Of a DNA stretch of 64,000 nt, positions 1 through 9,360 are shown piece by piece (the stretch's first letter is position 1; the number at the start of each line of letters is the position of its first letter). Below the pieces are notes generated by a model, which worked only from the letters and a program-made list of their open reading frames with translations, was not told where the DNA came from and did not search any database. Both the position numbers and the translations under genes were made by a program. The stretch lies in contig NZ_CP062222.1 of the NCBI RefSeq assembly GCF_017487405.1, positions 2,713,001 to 2,777,000 on the forward strand, read 5' to 3'. Origin of the DNA: Brevundimonas goettingensis. GTDB lineage: Bacteria > Pseudomonadota > Alphaproteobacteria > Caulobacterales > Caulobacteraceae.

Positions 1-717
1 GAATACATGCACGAACAGGGCGTGCGCGTGCGCTACATGCACTCCGACGTCGACACCCTGGAGCGGATCGAGATCCTGCGCGACCTGCGTCTGGGGACCT
101 TCGACGTCCTGATCGGCATCAACCTGCTGCGCGAGGGCCTCGACATACCCGAGTGCGGCCTGGTCGCCATCCTCGACGCCGACAAGGAGGGCTTCCTGCG
201 CTCCGAGACCTCATTGATCCAGACCATCGGCCGCGCCGCCCGCAACGTCGACGGCCGCGTCATCCTCTACGCCGACCGCATCACCGGCTCGATGGAGCGC
301 GCCATGGCCGAGACCAACCGGCGCCGCGCGCGTCAGGAGGCCTACAACCTCGAACACGGCATTACCCCCGAAAGCGTCAAGCGCGACATCAAGGAAATCC
401 TCGACAGCCCCTATGAGAAGGACCGCGTCCTGGTCCCCATCACGGGCTTCAAGGAAGACGCCCGCCCCTTCGTCGGCACCAACTTCCAGGCCGCGTTGAA
501 GGATTTGGAGGGGAGGATGCGAGAAGCCGCCTCCAACCTCGAGTTCGAGGAAGCCGCCCGCCTGCGCGACGAGATCAAGAAGATGAAACTCCTCGACCTC
601 GAGTTCGCCAACGACGTCATGACGGCGGAGGGGGACGCGGTGGATACGGCGGCGCCGAAGCGCTGGCGCAGGGAGGCGGCGGCCGAGAAGGCGGAGGCGT
701 TCAGGAAGGGGCGGTAG
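1..717 (+). CDS. uvrB: UvrABC excinuclease subunit B, C-terminal part (5' end outside window)
   Basis: UvrB is the damage-verifying helicase-like subunit of nucleotide excision repair. The gene enters the window already open; 238 residues remain of a protein normally near 700. Visible are the helicase-core segments [15 protein letters not shown] and [13 protein letters not shown], the [11 protein letters not shown] motif VI region, and the C-terminal UVR motif ([17 protein letters not shown]) that contacts UvrC. The basic tail after the UVR motif is normal for the family. The reading frame is intact to its TAG stop. Family assignment is secure. A SOS operator, if any, lies upstream of the window. 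Confidence 0.97.
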   Translation, partial: EYMHEQGVRVRYMHSDVDTLERIEILRDLRLGTFDVLIGINLLREGLDIPECGLVAILDADKEGFLRSETSLIQTIGRAARNVDGRVILYADRITGSMERAMAETNRRRARQEAYNLEHGITPESVKRDIKEILDSPYEKDRVLVPITGFKEDARPFVGTNFQAALKDLEGRMREAASNLEFEEAARLRDEIKKMKLLDLEFANDVMTAEGDAVDTAAPKRWRREAAAEKAEAFRKGR

Positions 718-720
718 ACG

Positions 721-745
721 CTGGAGATGCCACAGCAACCTCCAG
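721..745 (+). terminator. weak stem-loop after uvrB
   Basis: CTGGAG and CTCCAG form a 6-bp stem around a 13-base loop directly after the uvrB stop. There is no T-run, so a terminator role is only a possibility. It separates uvrB from the lower-GC pair that follows. Confidence 0.3.
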
Positions 746-818
746 CCAAAGCTCTACCTTGCGAATTCGGCGTTCACTGCTAGCCTGAGTTGCAAAGAGA
801 ACTGCAGGGGGATGCTAG

Positions 819-1556
819 TTGACCGAAGTGGCCTCAATTTCTGATTTGCTGGCGGCACTGAGGGAGGATCATGCCGATCATCCGGGAGCGCTATGGTTTC
901 GAGGCCAGGCATCACATGAATGGAAACTCCTGCCAGGGTTCCTTCGCCAAAAAAGCGACGTCTCTGAAGGAACTCTAATCAGTCGGTTCCGCCAAAGCGC
1001 AGCGATGCTAACGGAAAGGGCGCCAAGGGAATCCTTCGATTGGCTCTTCCTGATGCAGCATTACGGAGTTCCTACTCGACTTCTCGACTGGACCGAAAGC
1101 CCTTTGATCGCCCTATATTTCGCTCTATACGACGACCCTGCACTCGATGACGTCGGATCAGCGTTGTGGTGCTTAAAACCTACAAAACTTAACATGAACG
1201 CCAACATAGTCGATCCACACGAGCCAAATTATATACCTGCCTTCGAGGATCCAGAATTAAAGGCATATTCCTTTGAAAGCTTAAGGCAGAACGATAGGAT
1301 CGTATTATCCCCGGTAGCTGCGCTAGCCACCCGCAACAATGCTAGGATCCAAGCCCAGATGGGGGCTTTTACAATCCATCATAATGGTAACGTTCCACTT
1401 GAAGAACTAGGGGACGGAACGCACATCACGAAATATGAAATTCCGGCTGGTGCAAGACCGGAACTTATAGCCGAACTCGCCATGCTCCACGTGAACCGAT
1501 TCACTGTGTTTCCAGAAATGGCGAGCATCGGCTCCATCATTCGGGAGTCACTGTGA
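819..1556 (+). CDS. FRG domain protein
   Basis: This 245-residue protein carries the FRG domain named for its Phe-Arg-Gly motif: WFRGQASHEWKLLPGFLR near residues 26-43 and the diagnostic QHYGVPTRLLDWTESPLIAL near residues 80-99. FRG proteins have no settled biochemical function but recur in phage-defence neighbourhoods. The start is TTG, supported by AGGGGG about eight bases upstream; no ATG fits. The stop overlaps the start of the DUF262 gene, so the two are translationally coupled. By eye this gene is near 50% G+C, well below its neighbours, which suggests recent acquisition. Family assignment is firm; a defence role is inferred. Confidence 0.85.
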   Translation: MTEVASISDLLAALREDHADHPGALWFRGQASHEWKLLPGFLRQKSDVSEGTLISRFRQSAAMLTERAPRESFDWLFLMQHYGVPTRLLDWTESPLIALYFALYDDPALDDVGSALWCLKPTKLNMNANIVDPHEPNYIPAFEDPELKAYSFESLRQNDRIVLSPVAALATRNNARIQAQMGAFTIHHNGNVPLEELGDGTHITKYEIPAGARPELIAELAMLHVNRFTVFPEMASIGSIIRESL

Positions 1557-2662
1557 TGAGTTACGTTGAAACATCTCCCCTAAAGAACAGCACCGTGATG
1601 ATGCTTCACGCTGACCGAGATGAAATTGAAACCAACCCGCCATATCAACGCGCCGGTGGCGTGTGGACTTTAGAGAAGAAGCGTTTACTTATTGATTCGA
1701 TTATCAACGATTACGATATACCGAAGCTTTATTTCCACCAATACGATAGCAGCCGGATCCACGCGACTGGGAAGAGATACGCCATCATTGATGGTCGTCA
1801 GCGACTCGAGACCATCTGGGAGTTCATGGATGGCGGGTTCTCCCTAGGAGACGATACCGAATATCAAAGAGATATATCTATCGATCTGAAAAATCTCGGC
1901 TACGCCGATATCGCCGTCAACTACCCGAAAATAAGGATCAAATTTGATTCTTTTGTTCTTCCGATCGTCCTCGTCAGCACTCAGGGAGATGAAGACGACC
2001 TGATAGAAGACATGTTTTCTCGGCTCAACGAAGCGGTTCCGCTGAACGCTGCGGAGAAGCGAAACGCTATCGGCGGTGAAATGGTTGAAATAATAAATCG
2101 CATTTGCCGAGAGCCATTCTTCACTCACAAATTGAGAATTTCTAACAGGAGATATCAACACAAGGAGGCTGCTGCTAGATTTTTGCTGGTCGAGGAAAAC
2201 ATCCAAAAAAACGGACGCCTGATTGATACAAAAAGGGTGTACCTTGATGCCCTTGTTAAGAACAACAAGTCCCCTTCTGATACAACAGCAAGCCTGGAAA
2301 CTTCGGTTCAATCAATTGTTGTGGCCATGAGCAACGTTTTCATGGATCGCGACGAACTACTATCTGCACAAGGCAATCTTGTCATCTATTACTTGATTTT
2401 TCGAGGCGCAGAACAGTTCAACGAACTTGGATTGGTAAATCGCCGTGCTTTGCTGGATTTTAGGACAGCGCTCGTTGACAATAGAAATCGTGCTGAAAAC
2501 GACTACGAAGGCGCATCGTTTGAAATGCTGGAATATGATCGCCTTAGCCAACAAGGTACGAATGACGCCTCTTCAATCAGAGAGCGGTACGGAATTCTCG
2601 CTCGGTATTTAGGACTCACCAAGCAAGACTTTGAACCAGGGCGTGCCAACACAGCTCATTAG
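1553..2662 (+). CDS. DUF262 (ParB/GmrS-like) domain protein
   Basis: 369 residues. The N-terminal DUF262 signature is clear: NPPYQRAGGVWTLEKKRLLI near residues 28-47, and IIDGRQRLETIWEF near 77-90, the DGQQRL nucleotide-handling motif shared with ParB/Srx folds and GmrSD-type restriction enzymes. No DUF1524 or HNH nuclease motif is visible in the C-terminal half, so it is not a complete GmrSD enzyme. GTG at the stated start overlaps the FRG stop by 4 bases; ATG one codon later overlaps by 1. AT-rich codon use (many ATA, AAA, TTA) matches the FRG gene and differs from the flanks. The pair is probably one two-gene system, with nucleotide sensing or hydrolysis here as a plausible role. Confidence 0.85.
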   Translation: MMSYVETSPLKNSTVMMLHADRDEIETNPPYQRAGGVWTLEKKRLLIDSIINDYDIPKLYFHQYDSSRIHATGKRYAIIDGRQRLETIWEFMDGGFSLGDDTEYQRDISIDLKNLGYADIAVNYPKIRIKFDSFVLPIVLVSTQGDEDDLIEDMFSRLNEAVPLNAAEKRNAIGGEMVEIINRICREPFFTHKLRISNRRYQHKEAAARFLLVEENIQKNGRLIDTKRVYLDALVKNNKSPSDTTASLETSVQSIVVAMSNVFMDRDELLSAQGNLVIYYLIFRGAEQFNELGLVNRRALLDFRTALVDNRNRAENDYEGASFEMLEYDRLSQQGTNDASSIRERYGILARYLGLTKQDFEPGRANTAH

Positions 2663-2754
2663 ACTGGTTGTGACCCGTTCGATTATGCCAATCGAGCATA
2701 ATGGAATCGGGGCGGGAATTACGCCCACCCCTTCCTGATCGCTGCGCGATCTGT

Positions 2755-2784
2755 CCTCCCCATTCGCCTGCGCGAATGGGGAGG
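2755..2784. repeat. perfect 13-bp hairpin in the 345-base gap after DUF262
   Basis: Positions 2755-2767 and 2772-2784 are perfect reverse complements around the loop CTGC, giving a 13-bp G+C-rich stem. It is the only clear structure in the gap 2663-3007. The rest of the gap is high-GC with two similar stretches (near 2811 and 2899) reading CACGGTCGG followed by G-rich sequence. It resembles the short palindromic intergenic repeats of Caulobacterales and may also end transcription of the FRG-DUF262 pair. No gene is supported in this gap. Confidence 0.7.
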
Positions 2785-3007
2785 TGAAGCTCAGTCGCAG
2801 GCGCTGAGTACGCACGGTCGGCGGCGGGGCGGGGACGGCGACCTCCATGTTTTGAACCGCTTGCGGCCCCGCCATAGGCTAGCCGATCACCTCCGCTCAG
2901 CACGGTCGGGGGCGGGGTTAGGCTTTGGGCTTTCCGATGGGGAGCCGAGGGATGAGGGACTGTTCGTGCGTGAGGGACGCCGCCGCTGACCGCCCGGAGC
3001 CCCGGCC

Positions 3008-3564
3008 ATGAGCCGGTGGGCGGCGCCGAAGATCCGGTCGGAGGAGACCTGGGGCGAGGTGAGGCGGGCGTGGGAGGCGGGGGAGCCGGCTTCGTCGGTG
3101 GCGGAGCGGTATGACGTCGGGCTGGCCAACCTGTGGCGGCGGCGGGCCTCGGAACGCTGGCGGCGGGGGCCGGGGATGCGGGGGATTGCGATCCGTCGCC
3201 GATCCCGCCGGAGGGCTGGGACCGGTTCGCCGAGCGGAAGCTGGAGGCGTTTCTGAGGGAGCGGGATGCGGCGCGGGAGCTGGCGCGGGACCTGATCCGG
3301 ATGATGGACGGCGGGCCGATGGAGGAGGCGCCGATGTGGCACATGACCTTCCTCTATCGCTGGCGCGCCGACCATCTGGGGCCCGAGGTCGCGGCGATGG
3401 ACCGGGCGCGGGCGGCGGAGCATCCGTGGGCGGAGGAATTCTGGGATGAGGACGGGCGGTTGAAGCCGCTGTGGGCGCTGGATGAGGCGATGCTGCGGCT
3501 GCATCGGAAGGAATGGCGGGATCAGATGGGGTTGCCGGAGGGGGAGGCGGCGGGGGTGCCGTGA
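3008..3564 (+). pseudogene. small HTH-like gene split by a frameshift
   Basis: Frame 2 starts at 3008 with a helix-turn-helix-like stretch (IRSEETWGEVRRAW, then SSVAERYDVGLANLWRR), typical of recombinase or terminase-small-subunit DNA-recognition segments. It turns to Arg-rich nonsense after about residue 55. The adjacent frame continues a good protein (PPEGWDRFAERKLEAFLRE to the TGA at 3564). One base missing in the G-runs near 3170-3185 would join them into one protein of about 185 residues. This may be a real lesion or a homopolymer sequencing error. The function is unknown. Confidence 0.55.
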
Positions 3565-3572
3565 ATCTTGAT

Positions 3573-3763
3573 CCCTCTCCCGGCGGGAGAGGGCTTGAGG
3601 CTCGGGGAGCCGCAGGCGATCCGCAAGCCGACCCGAAGGGCGGCGCGTAGCAGCCAAAGGGTGAGGGGCTGGCGCTGACCGGTGAGAGGGAGCCCCTCAC
3701 CCTTTCGCGCAAGGACGACGGCTGCGCCGCCGTGCGCTCAAGCCCTCTCCCGCCGGGAGAGGG
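3573..3763. repeat. nested inverted-repeat element (REPIN/MITE-like)
   Basis: The outer 27 bases (3573-3599) are the exact reverse complement of 3737-3763, and each copy contains its own hairpin CCCTCTCCCG/CGGGAGAGGG. Inside, 3656-3670 is the exact reverse complement of 3691-3705 (15 bp). The 191-base unit is non-coding and sits between convergent genes. Paired inverted palindromes of this design are characteristic of REP-doublet (REPIN) or MITE elements. No transposase lies nearby. Confidence 0.8.
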
Positions 3764-3773
3764 TGGCTGAGCT

Positions 3774-4442
3774 CTAATTCACCGGCAACTGGATCATGGC
3801 GATGACGCCCCAGAGGCACTGGAGGACCGAGATGGCCAGCATGACGACGTGCAGGGCCGGGCGGCGGAAGGCCTGGCCGATGCCGCCGAAGAAGAGGGCG
3901 CTGGCGAAGATGACGGTGGCGCGGACGAAGCCGTCGCCGACGCGGTTGGCGTACTGGCCGTGGTCGAAGGTGGCGGTGGCCTTGGCCTCCAGGGCCGTGG
4001 CCTCGGCGCGGGCGGCCAGACGGTATTCGGGCATGACGAAGGGGGTCGCGGGGGCCGTCGGATTGGTCAGGGGCTGGCGGGCGCGCCAGGCGGCGTGGGC
4101 GACGCGGTATTCGGGCCGGAACCTCTGTTCGTAGAAGCCGGCCAGACGGGCGTCGCCGCGCGCCTCGGCGTCGAGCCACTGGGTGAACATCAGGGCGTCG
4201 CCGCCCTCCAGCTGGCCGGCCTGGATCTGGCGGCGCGAGGCCTCGGTGCGGATGGCGCCGGCCTGGCTGTAGGCGGCGGCCTGGTCCCCGTCCCACAGGG
4301 CCGCCTGATAGCCGGACCAGGAGGTCAGCAGGCCGGCGATCGACAGGGTCACGGCGCTGGCGATGTCGGCATGGCCGCCGATCCAGCGGACGAGGCGGGA
4401 CCCTGTGTTCTGTGGGGCGGTGGTGTCGGCGGCGGTGGCCAT
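3774..4442 (-). CDS. membrane protein with DUF4337-like layout, function unknown
   Basis: 222 residues. A hydrophobic segment lies near residues 25-45 (ASAVTLSIAGLLTSW). A long polar, Ala-rich helical region follows, then two C-terminal hydrophobic segments (ATVIFASALFFGGIG; VVMLAISVLQCLWGVIAMI). This N-terminal anchor, soluble middle and C-terminal helical pair resemble DUF4337-type inner-membrane proteins, but I cannot confirm the family. ATG at 4442 is chosen over an in-frame TTG two codons earlier because AAGGAG lies seven bases before it. It lies 27 bases after the lipoprotein gene on the same strand, probably in one operon. Confidence 0.7.
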   Translation of the reverse strand: MATAADTTAPQNTGSRLVRWIGGHADIASAVTLSIAGLLTSWSGYQAALWDGDQAAAYSQAGAIRTEASRRQIQAGQLEGGDALMFTQWLDAEARGDARLAGFYEQRFRPEYRVAHAAWRARQPLTNPTAPATPFVMPEYRLAARAEATALEAKATATFDHGQYANRVGDGFVRATVIFASALFFGGIGQAFRRPALHVVMLAISVLQCLWGVIAMIQLPVN

Positions 4443-4469
4443 CTTCAATCTCCTTGGCGGCTTGGGGGC

Positions 4470-5495
4470 TCAACCCGCGGGGATGGTGACGAGGGGCGAG
4501 CGGGCGGCGCCGGTGTCGTCATTGAGGGACATCAGGATCTGTGCCAGCAGAAAGGCGCGGATCGAGGCGGTGTCGTCCTGTTCGATCCAGAACCAGCGGC
4601 CGCGCTGCTGGACCGCGACATGGACGTGGTCGGGGGCCTTGGGGCCGGAGTGGACGTGGATCAGGTCGTTGGGATCGAATACGTCGGCGCCGGTCAGGTC
4701 GACGCCCTGCCCCATCTCCTGCAGCACCTCCAGCATGGAGCGGGTGGTCACGGCCAGCTCGTCCCTGGCCACCGGCTCGACCGCGAAGACGACGCGCATG
4801 TCGCGGCCCTCGGGGCGGAGGTTGAGGGTGGTGGCGAGGGTCTCCAGATCGGCGCGGTCCTGGTCGGTCAGGGTGGCGGACAGGCGGGCGACGGAGGCCC
4901 AGACGTTGGCCTCCTGCTTGAGCCGGATCGAGAGGGCGCCCGAGGCCTGGAGCCGGCGGATGGCGCCGACGACGACGGGGAAGTCGGGGTCGGCGGGGGT
5001 GGCGAACAGGGGCGCGCGGGCGCCGGCGCGGACGCCGTTGATCGAGCGGACGGCGATGTGGAACAGGTCGTCCGCCGCCCAGCCCGCCTCGATCATCCCC
5101 AGCAGGGAGGCCGGGGGGATGGGCGACAGCAGGCTGCGCGCGAACCGCTCGCCGGACATGGGGGTGTAGGTGACCGTGGGGGTCTCGCGAAACAGGACCG
5201 AGCCGTCGGTGTTGGCCGGGCTGTCGTCGCCGGGGCCGGAGAGTTCGAGGTGCAGGCGGCCCGAGGTCTCGCGCGTGTACTGGCTGATGACGGAGGCGAC
5301 GCTGAGGAAGCTGGGGGCGTCGCCGAAGCGCAGGGCGACGATGTTGGACAGGAGCTCGGCCTTCTCGCTGTCACGCAGCCGGACGGTGTAGTCGGCGCGG
5401 TCGATGCCGATCCTCTGCCCGCCCAGCCCGATGCAGCCTCCGCCGGTCAGGGCGAGGGTCAGGACGCCGGCGAGGGTGACCAGACGGCTGGGCAT
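4470..5495 (-). CDS. predicted lipoprotein, function unknown
   Basis: 341 residues beginning MPSRLVTLAGVLTLAL with lipobox LTGGGC, so it is expected to be lipid-anchored in the envelope. The start at 5495 is chosen because the lipoprotein signal begins there, although the frame stays open further upstream. The body contains the segments YTVRLRDSEKAELLSNIVALR and RSMLEVLQEMG and has no motif I can assign. It faces the HAD phosphatase gene across a 115-base divergent promoter region. The downstream partner is the membrane protein ending at 3774. Envelope location is well supported; the role is unknown. Confidence 0.75.
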   Translation of the reverse strand: MPSRLVTLAGVLTLALTGGGCIGLGGQRIGIDRADYTVRLRDSEKAELLSNIVALRFGDAPSFLSVASVISQYTRETSGRLHLELSGPGDDSPANTDGSVLFRETPTVTYTPMSGERFARSLLSPIPPASLLGMIEAGWAADDLFHIAVRSINGVRAGARAPLFATPADPDFPVVVGAIRRLQASGALSIRLKQEANVWASVARLSATLTDQDRADLETLATTLNLRPEGRDMRVVFAVEPVARDELAVTTRSMLEVLQEMGQGVDLTGADVFDPNDLIHVHSGPKAPDHVHVAVQQRGRWFWIEQDDTASIRAFLLAQILMSLNDDTGAARSPLVTIPAG

Positions 5496-5610
5496 GGCGG
5501 CAGAAGACGCGGTTCTCCCCGAGGGCGCCATCGGGCGAGGACCTGAGGGGTTTGGCCGGACAGACGCGAGGGGAAGGCGTGGCGAGGATGAGGGAAAAGG
5601 AGATCGCCCC

Positions 5611-6609
5611 ATGCCTGCCCGAATGTCCGGACCGAGACGCCTGCTGGCCCCGTTCGCCATACTGGCCGCGCTGTTGGCAGCGAGCCCGGCCTGGGCGGCG
5701 CTGCCGTCGTGGAACGCGGGCGCGGCGAAGAGCGCGATCGTCGCCTTCGTCACGGCGGTGACCTCGCCGGGGCCGGCCTTCGTGCCCGAGGGCGAGCGGG
5801 TGGCGGTGTTCGACAACGACGGCACCCTGTGGACCGAGCAGCCGGTCTATACAGAGGTCGCCTTCTCGCTGGCGCGGGCGGCGGAGCTGGCGAAGGCGGA
5901 CCCGGCGCTGGCGGCGCGCCCGGCCTTCGCGGCGGTGCTGAGCGGCGACCGGGCCCGGATCGCGGCCCTGTCGGCGACCGACCTGATGGAGCTGGTCGCG
6001 GCGACGCACAGCGGCCTGACGGTCGACGCCTTCTCCGCCGCGGCGGCGCAGTGGCTGGCGCAGGCGCGGCATCCGCAGTCGGGCCGGGCGTATCCGGACA
6101 GCGTCTACCAGCCGATGCTGGAGCTGATGGACTACCTCAGGGCCGGCGGGTTTCAGGTCTTCATCGTTTCGGGCGGCGATCGCGACTTCATGCGGACCTT
6201 CGCCCTGGAGACCTATGGGGTGCGGCCCTGGCAGGTGATCGGCTCGGGCAATGTCACCGAGATGGTCGAGGCGGACGGCGGCTGGGTCCTGACGCGGACG
6301 GACAAGGCGCTGGGCGACGACGGGCCGGACAAGGTGCGCAACCTGGCCCTGCAGATCGGCATCCGGCCCATCTTCGCGGCGGGCAATTCCGACGGCGATC
6401 TGCAGATGCTGCAATACGCGACCGGCGCGACCGGGACGCGGTTCGGCCTGCTGGTCCATCACGACGATGCGGCGCGGGAATACGCCTACGACCGCCAGAG
6501 CGCGATCGGCAAGCTGGACAAGGCGCTGGACGCCGCGGGCCCGGCCGGCTGGACGGTGGTCAGTATCCGGAACGACTGGCGCACGGTCTTCCCCGACGAG
6601 GCCCGCTGA
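5611..6609 (+). CDS. secreted HAD-superfamily phosphatase
   Basis: 332 residues with an N-terminal signal peptide (LLAPFAILAALLAASPAWA, cleavage after AWA near residue 29). HAD motif I is VFDNDGTLW, with Asp68 as nucleophile and Asp70 as acid. Later landmarks are FIVSGGDRDFMRTF (motif II Ser) and FAAGNSDGDLQML (motif IV acids). It resembles the phosphoserine-phosphatase-like HADs of unassigned substrate. RBS AAAAGGAG precedes ATG 5611. A paralogue without signal peptide lies at 8401, and the two bracket the sulfatase at 6701. A role in releasing phosphate from exported substrates is inferred. Confidence 0.85.
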   Translation: MPARMSGPRRLLAPFAILAALLAASPAWAALPSWNAGAAKSAIVAFVTAVTSPGPAFVPEGERVAVFDNDGTLWTEQPVYTEVAFSLARAAELAKADPALAARPAFAAVLSGDRARIAALSATDLMELVAATHSGLTVDAFSAAAAQWLAQARHPQSGRAYPDSVYQPMLELMDYLRAGGFQVFIVSGGDRDFMRTFALETYGVRPWQVIGSGNVTEMVEADGGWVLTRTDKALGDDGPDKVRNLALQIGIRPIFAAGNSDGDLQMLQYATGATGTRFGLLVHHDDAAREYAYDRQSAIGKLDKALDAAGPAGWTVVSIRNDWRTVFPDEAR

Positions 6610-6700
6610 GGACTCCAGCCGGCCCGCCAGAGGGATTCACCCGATCCCGGCCCCGGGGGCCGCGCGATACCCCTGCCCGTCCCTTCTCTGGAGAACCGCC

Positions 6701-8239
6701 ATGCCGAATGGAAAACCCAACATCCTCGTCATCTGGGGCGACGACATCGGTCAGTCGAACCTGAGCTGCTATTCCCACGGCCTGATGGGCTATCAGACGC
6801 CCAATATCGACCGCATCGCCCGTGAGGGGATGATGTTCACCGACAGCTACAGCGAACAGTCCTGCACCGCCGGGCGGTCGAGCTTCATCACCGGCCAGAG
6901 CGTCTATCGCACAGGCCTGTCGAAGGTCGGGATCCCCGGTGCGCCCGTGGGCATGCCGGACGGGGTGGTGACCATCGCCGATCTGCTCAAGGAACAGGGC
7001 TACGCCACCGGACAGTTCGGCAAGAACCACCTCGGCGACCTGAACCACATGCTGCCGACGGTGCACGGGTTCGACGAGTTCTACGGCAACCTCTACCATC
7101 TGAACGCCCAGGAGGATCCGGAAGACCCGGACTATCCGTCCCCGGAGGAGTTCCCGGAATTCGCAGCGGCGTTCAGCCCACGCGGCGTGCTGCATTCGTT
7201 TGCGACCGATGCGGACGACGCCACCGTCGAGCCGCGCTGGGGCAAGGTCGGCAAACAGAAGATCGAGGACACCGGCCCGCTGAACACCAAGCGGATGGAA
7301 ACCTGCGACGACGAGTTCGCGGAGAAGGCCAGCGACTTCATCCGCCGCGCCCAGGACAGCGACACGCCCTTCTTCGTCTGGCTGAACTTCAGCCACATGC
7401 ACCTGTACACCCACACCAAGCCCGAGAGCGTGGGTCAGGCCGGGCGGTGGCAGTCGCGGTATCACGACACCATGATCGATCACGACAAGAACGTCGGCAC
7501 GATGCTGGACCTGCTCGACGAACTGGGCCTGGCCGAAGATACGATCGTCATCTACTCGACCGACAACGGGCCGCACCGCAACTCCTGGCCGGACGGAGGC
7601 ACCACGCCCTTCCGCAGCGAGAAGGCCACCAACTGGGAAGGCGCCTTCCGCATTCCCGAGGTCATCCGCTGGCCGGGCCACATCAAGCCGGGCACGATCG
7701 CCAACGGCATCGTTCACCACCACGACTGGCTTCCGACCTTCCTTTCGGTGGCCGGGGCGCCGGAGGTCGTCGACAAGCTGAAGACCGGTTACGAAGCCAA
7801 CGGCAAGACGTTCAAGAACCACATCGACGGCTTCGACCTTACGCCCTACCTGACCGGCGAGGTGGACAAGAGCCCTCGCAACTTCTTCTTCTACTTCAGC
7901 GACGACGGAGACGTGCTGGGCATCCGGTTCGACAACTGGAAGGTCGTGTTCATGGAGCAAAGGTGTCAGGGCACGCTTCAGGTCTGGGCCGAGCCCTTCA
8001 CCCGCTTGCGGACGCCCAAGATCTTCAACCTGCGCACCGACCCCTACGAATACGCCGACATTACCTCGAACAGCTATTGGGAGTGGTATATGCGGCACGC
8101 CTATTTCATCATGGCCGCACAGGGTATCGCCGGAAAATTCGTCCAGTCGTTCAAGGACTTTCCGCCGGTTCAGAAGCCGGGGAGCTTTACCATCGACGAC
8201 GCCATGGCGAAGATTGCGGAAACCGCAGCGGGCACCTGA
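6701..8239 (+). CDS. arylsulfatase-type sulfatase
   Basis: 512 residues of the type I formylglycine sulfatase family. Metal-binding Asp14-Asp15 lie in LVIWGDDIG. The active-site signature is CTAGR, with Cys55 the residue to be oxidised to formylglycine, and YSTDNGPH supplies further metal ligands. FGKNHLGD and SHMHLYTHTK are also family-typical. No signal peptide is evident, so it is probably cytoplasmic. No formylglycine-generating enzyme is encoded in the window, so maturation must rely on a distant gene. ATG 6701 follows TCTGGAGAACC. The substrate cannot be told from sequence. Confidence 0.9.
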   Translation: MPNGKPNILVIWGDDIGQSNLSCYSHGLMGYQTPNIDRIAREGMMFTDSYSEQSCTAGRSSFITGQSVYRTGLSKVGIPGAPVGMPDGVVTIADLLKEQGYATGQFGKNHLGDLNHMLPTVHGFDEFYGNLYHLNAQEDPEDPDYPSPEEFPEFAAAFSPRGVLHSFATDADDATVEPRWGKVGKQKIEDTGPLNTKRMETCDDEFAEKASDFIRRAQDSDTPFFVWLNFSHMHLYTHTKPESVGQAGRWQSRYHDTMIDHDKNVGTMLDLLDELGLAEDTIVIYSTDNGPHRNSWPDGGTTPFRSEKATNWEGAFRIPEVIRWPGHIKPGTIANGIVHHHDWLPTFLSVAGAPEVVDKLKTGYEANGKTFKNHIDGFDLTPYLTGEVDKSPRNFFFYFSDDGDVLGIRFDNWKVVFMEQRCQGTLQVWAEPFTRLRTPKIFNLRTDPYEYADITSNSYWEWYMRHAYFIMAAQGIAGKFVQSFKDFPPVQKPGSFTIDDAMAKIAETAAGT

Positions 8240-8265
8240 AAGCCCCCGACATCGCAACATGGAAA

Positions 8266-8296
8266 GGCCGGCGGGCGACGCCGGCCCTTCTCATTC
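8266..8296 (+). terminator. probable intrinsic terminator after the sulfatase gene
   Basis: GGCCGGCG (8266-8273) and CGCCGGCC (8279-8286) form a perfect 8-bp stem with a 5-base loop, followed by the pyrimidine-rich CTTCTCATTC. It lies 26 bases after the sulfatase stop. Confidence 0.6.
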
Positions 8297-8400
8297 GCTC
8301 TGACCGAACAACCTGAGCCGTATATGGGTTTCACCCGATCCCACGCGGCGGGTCGGCGTGGCTGTCTGGCGCCTCTCACCAGCGACAGGCGACGCCCCTG

Positions 8401-9356
<956 letters not shown>

Positions 9357-9360
<4 letters not shown>

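Noticed and set aside
1553..2662. Reading the DUF262 protein as a full GmrSD type IV restriction enzyme
   Set aside because: Only the DUF262 half is present; no DUF1524/HNH motif is visible in 369 residues.
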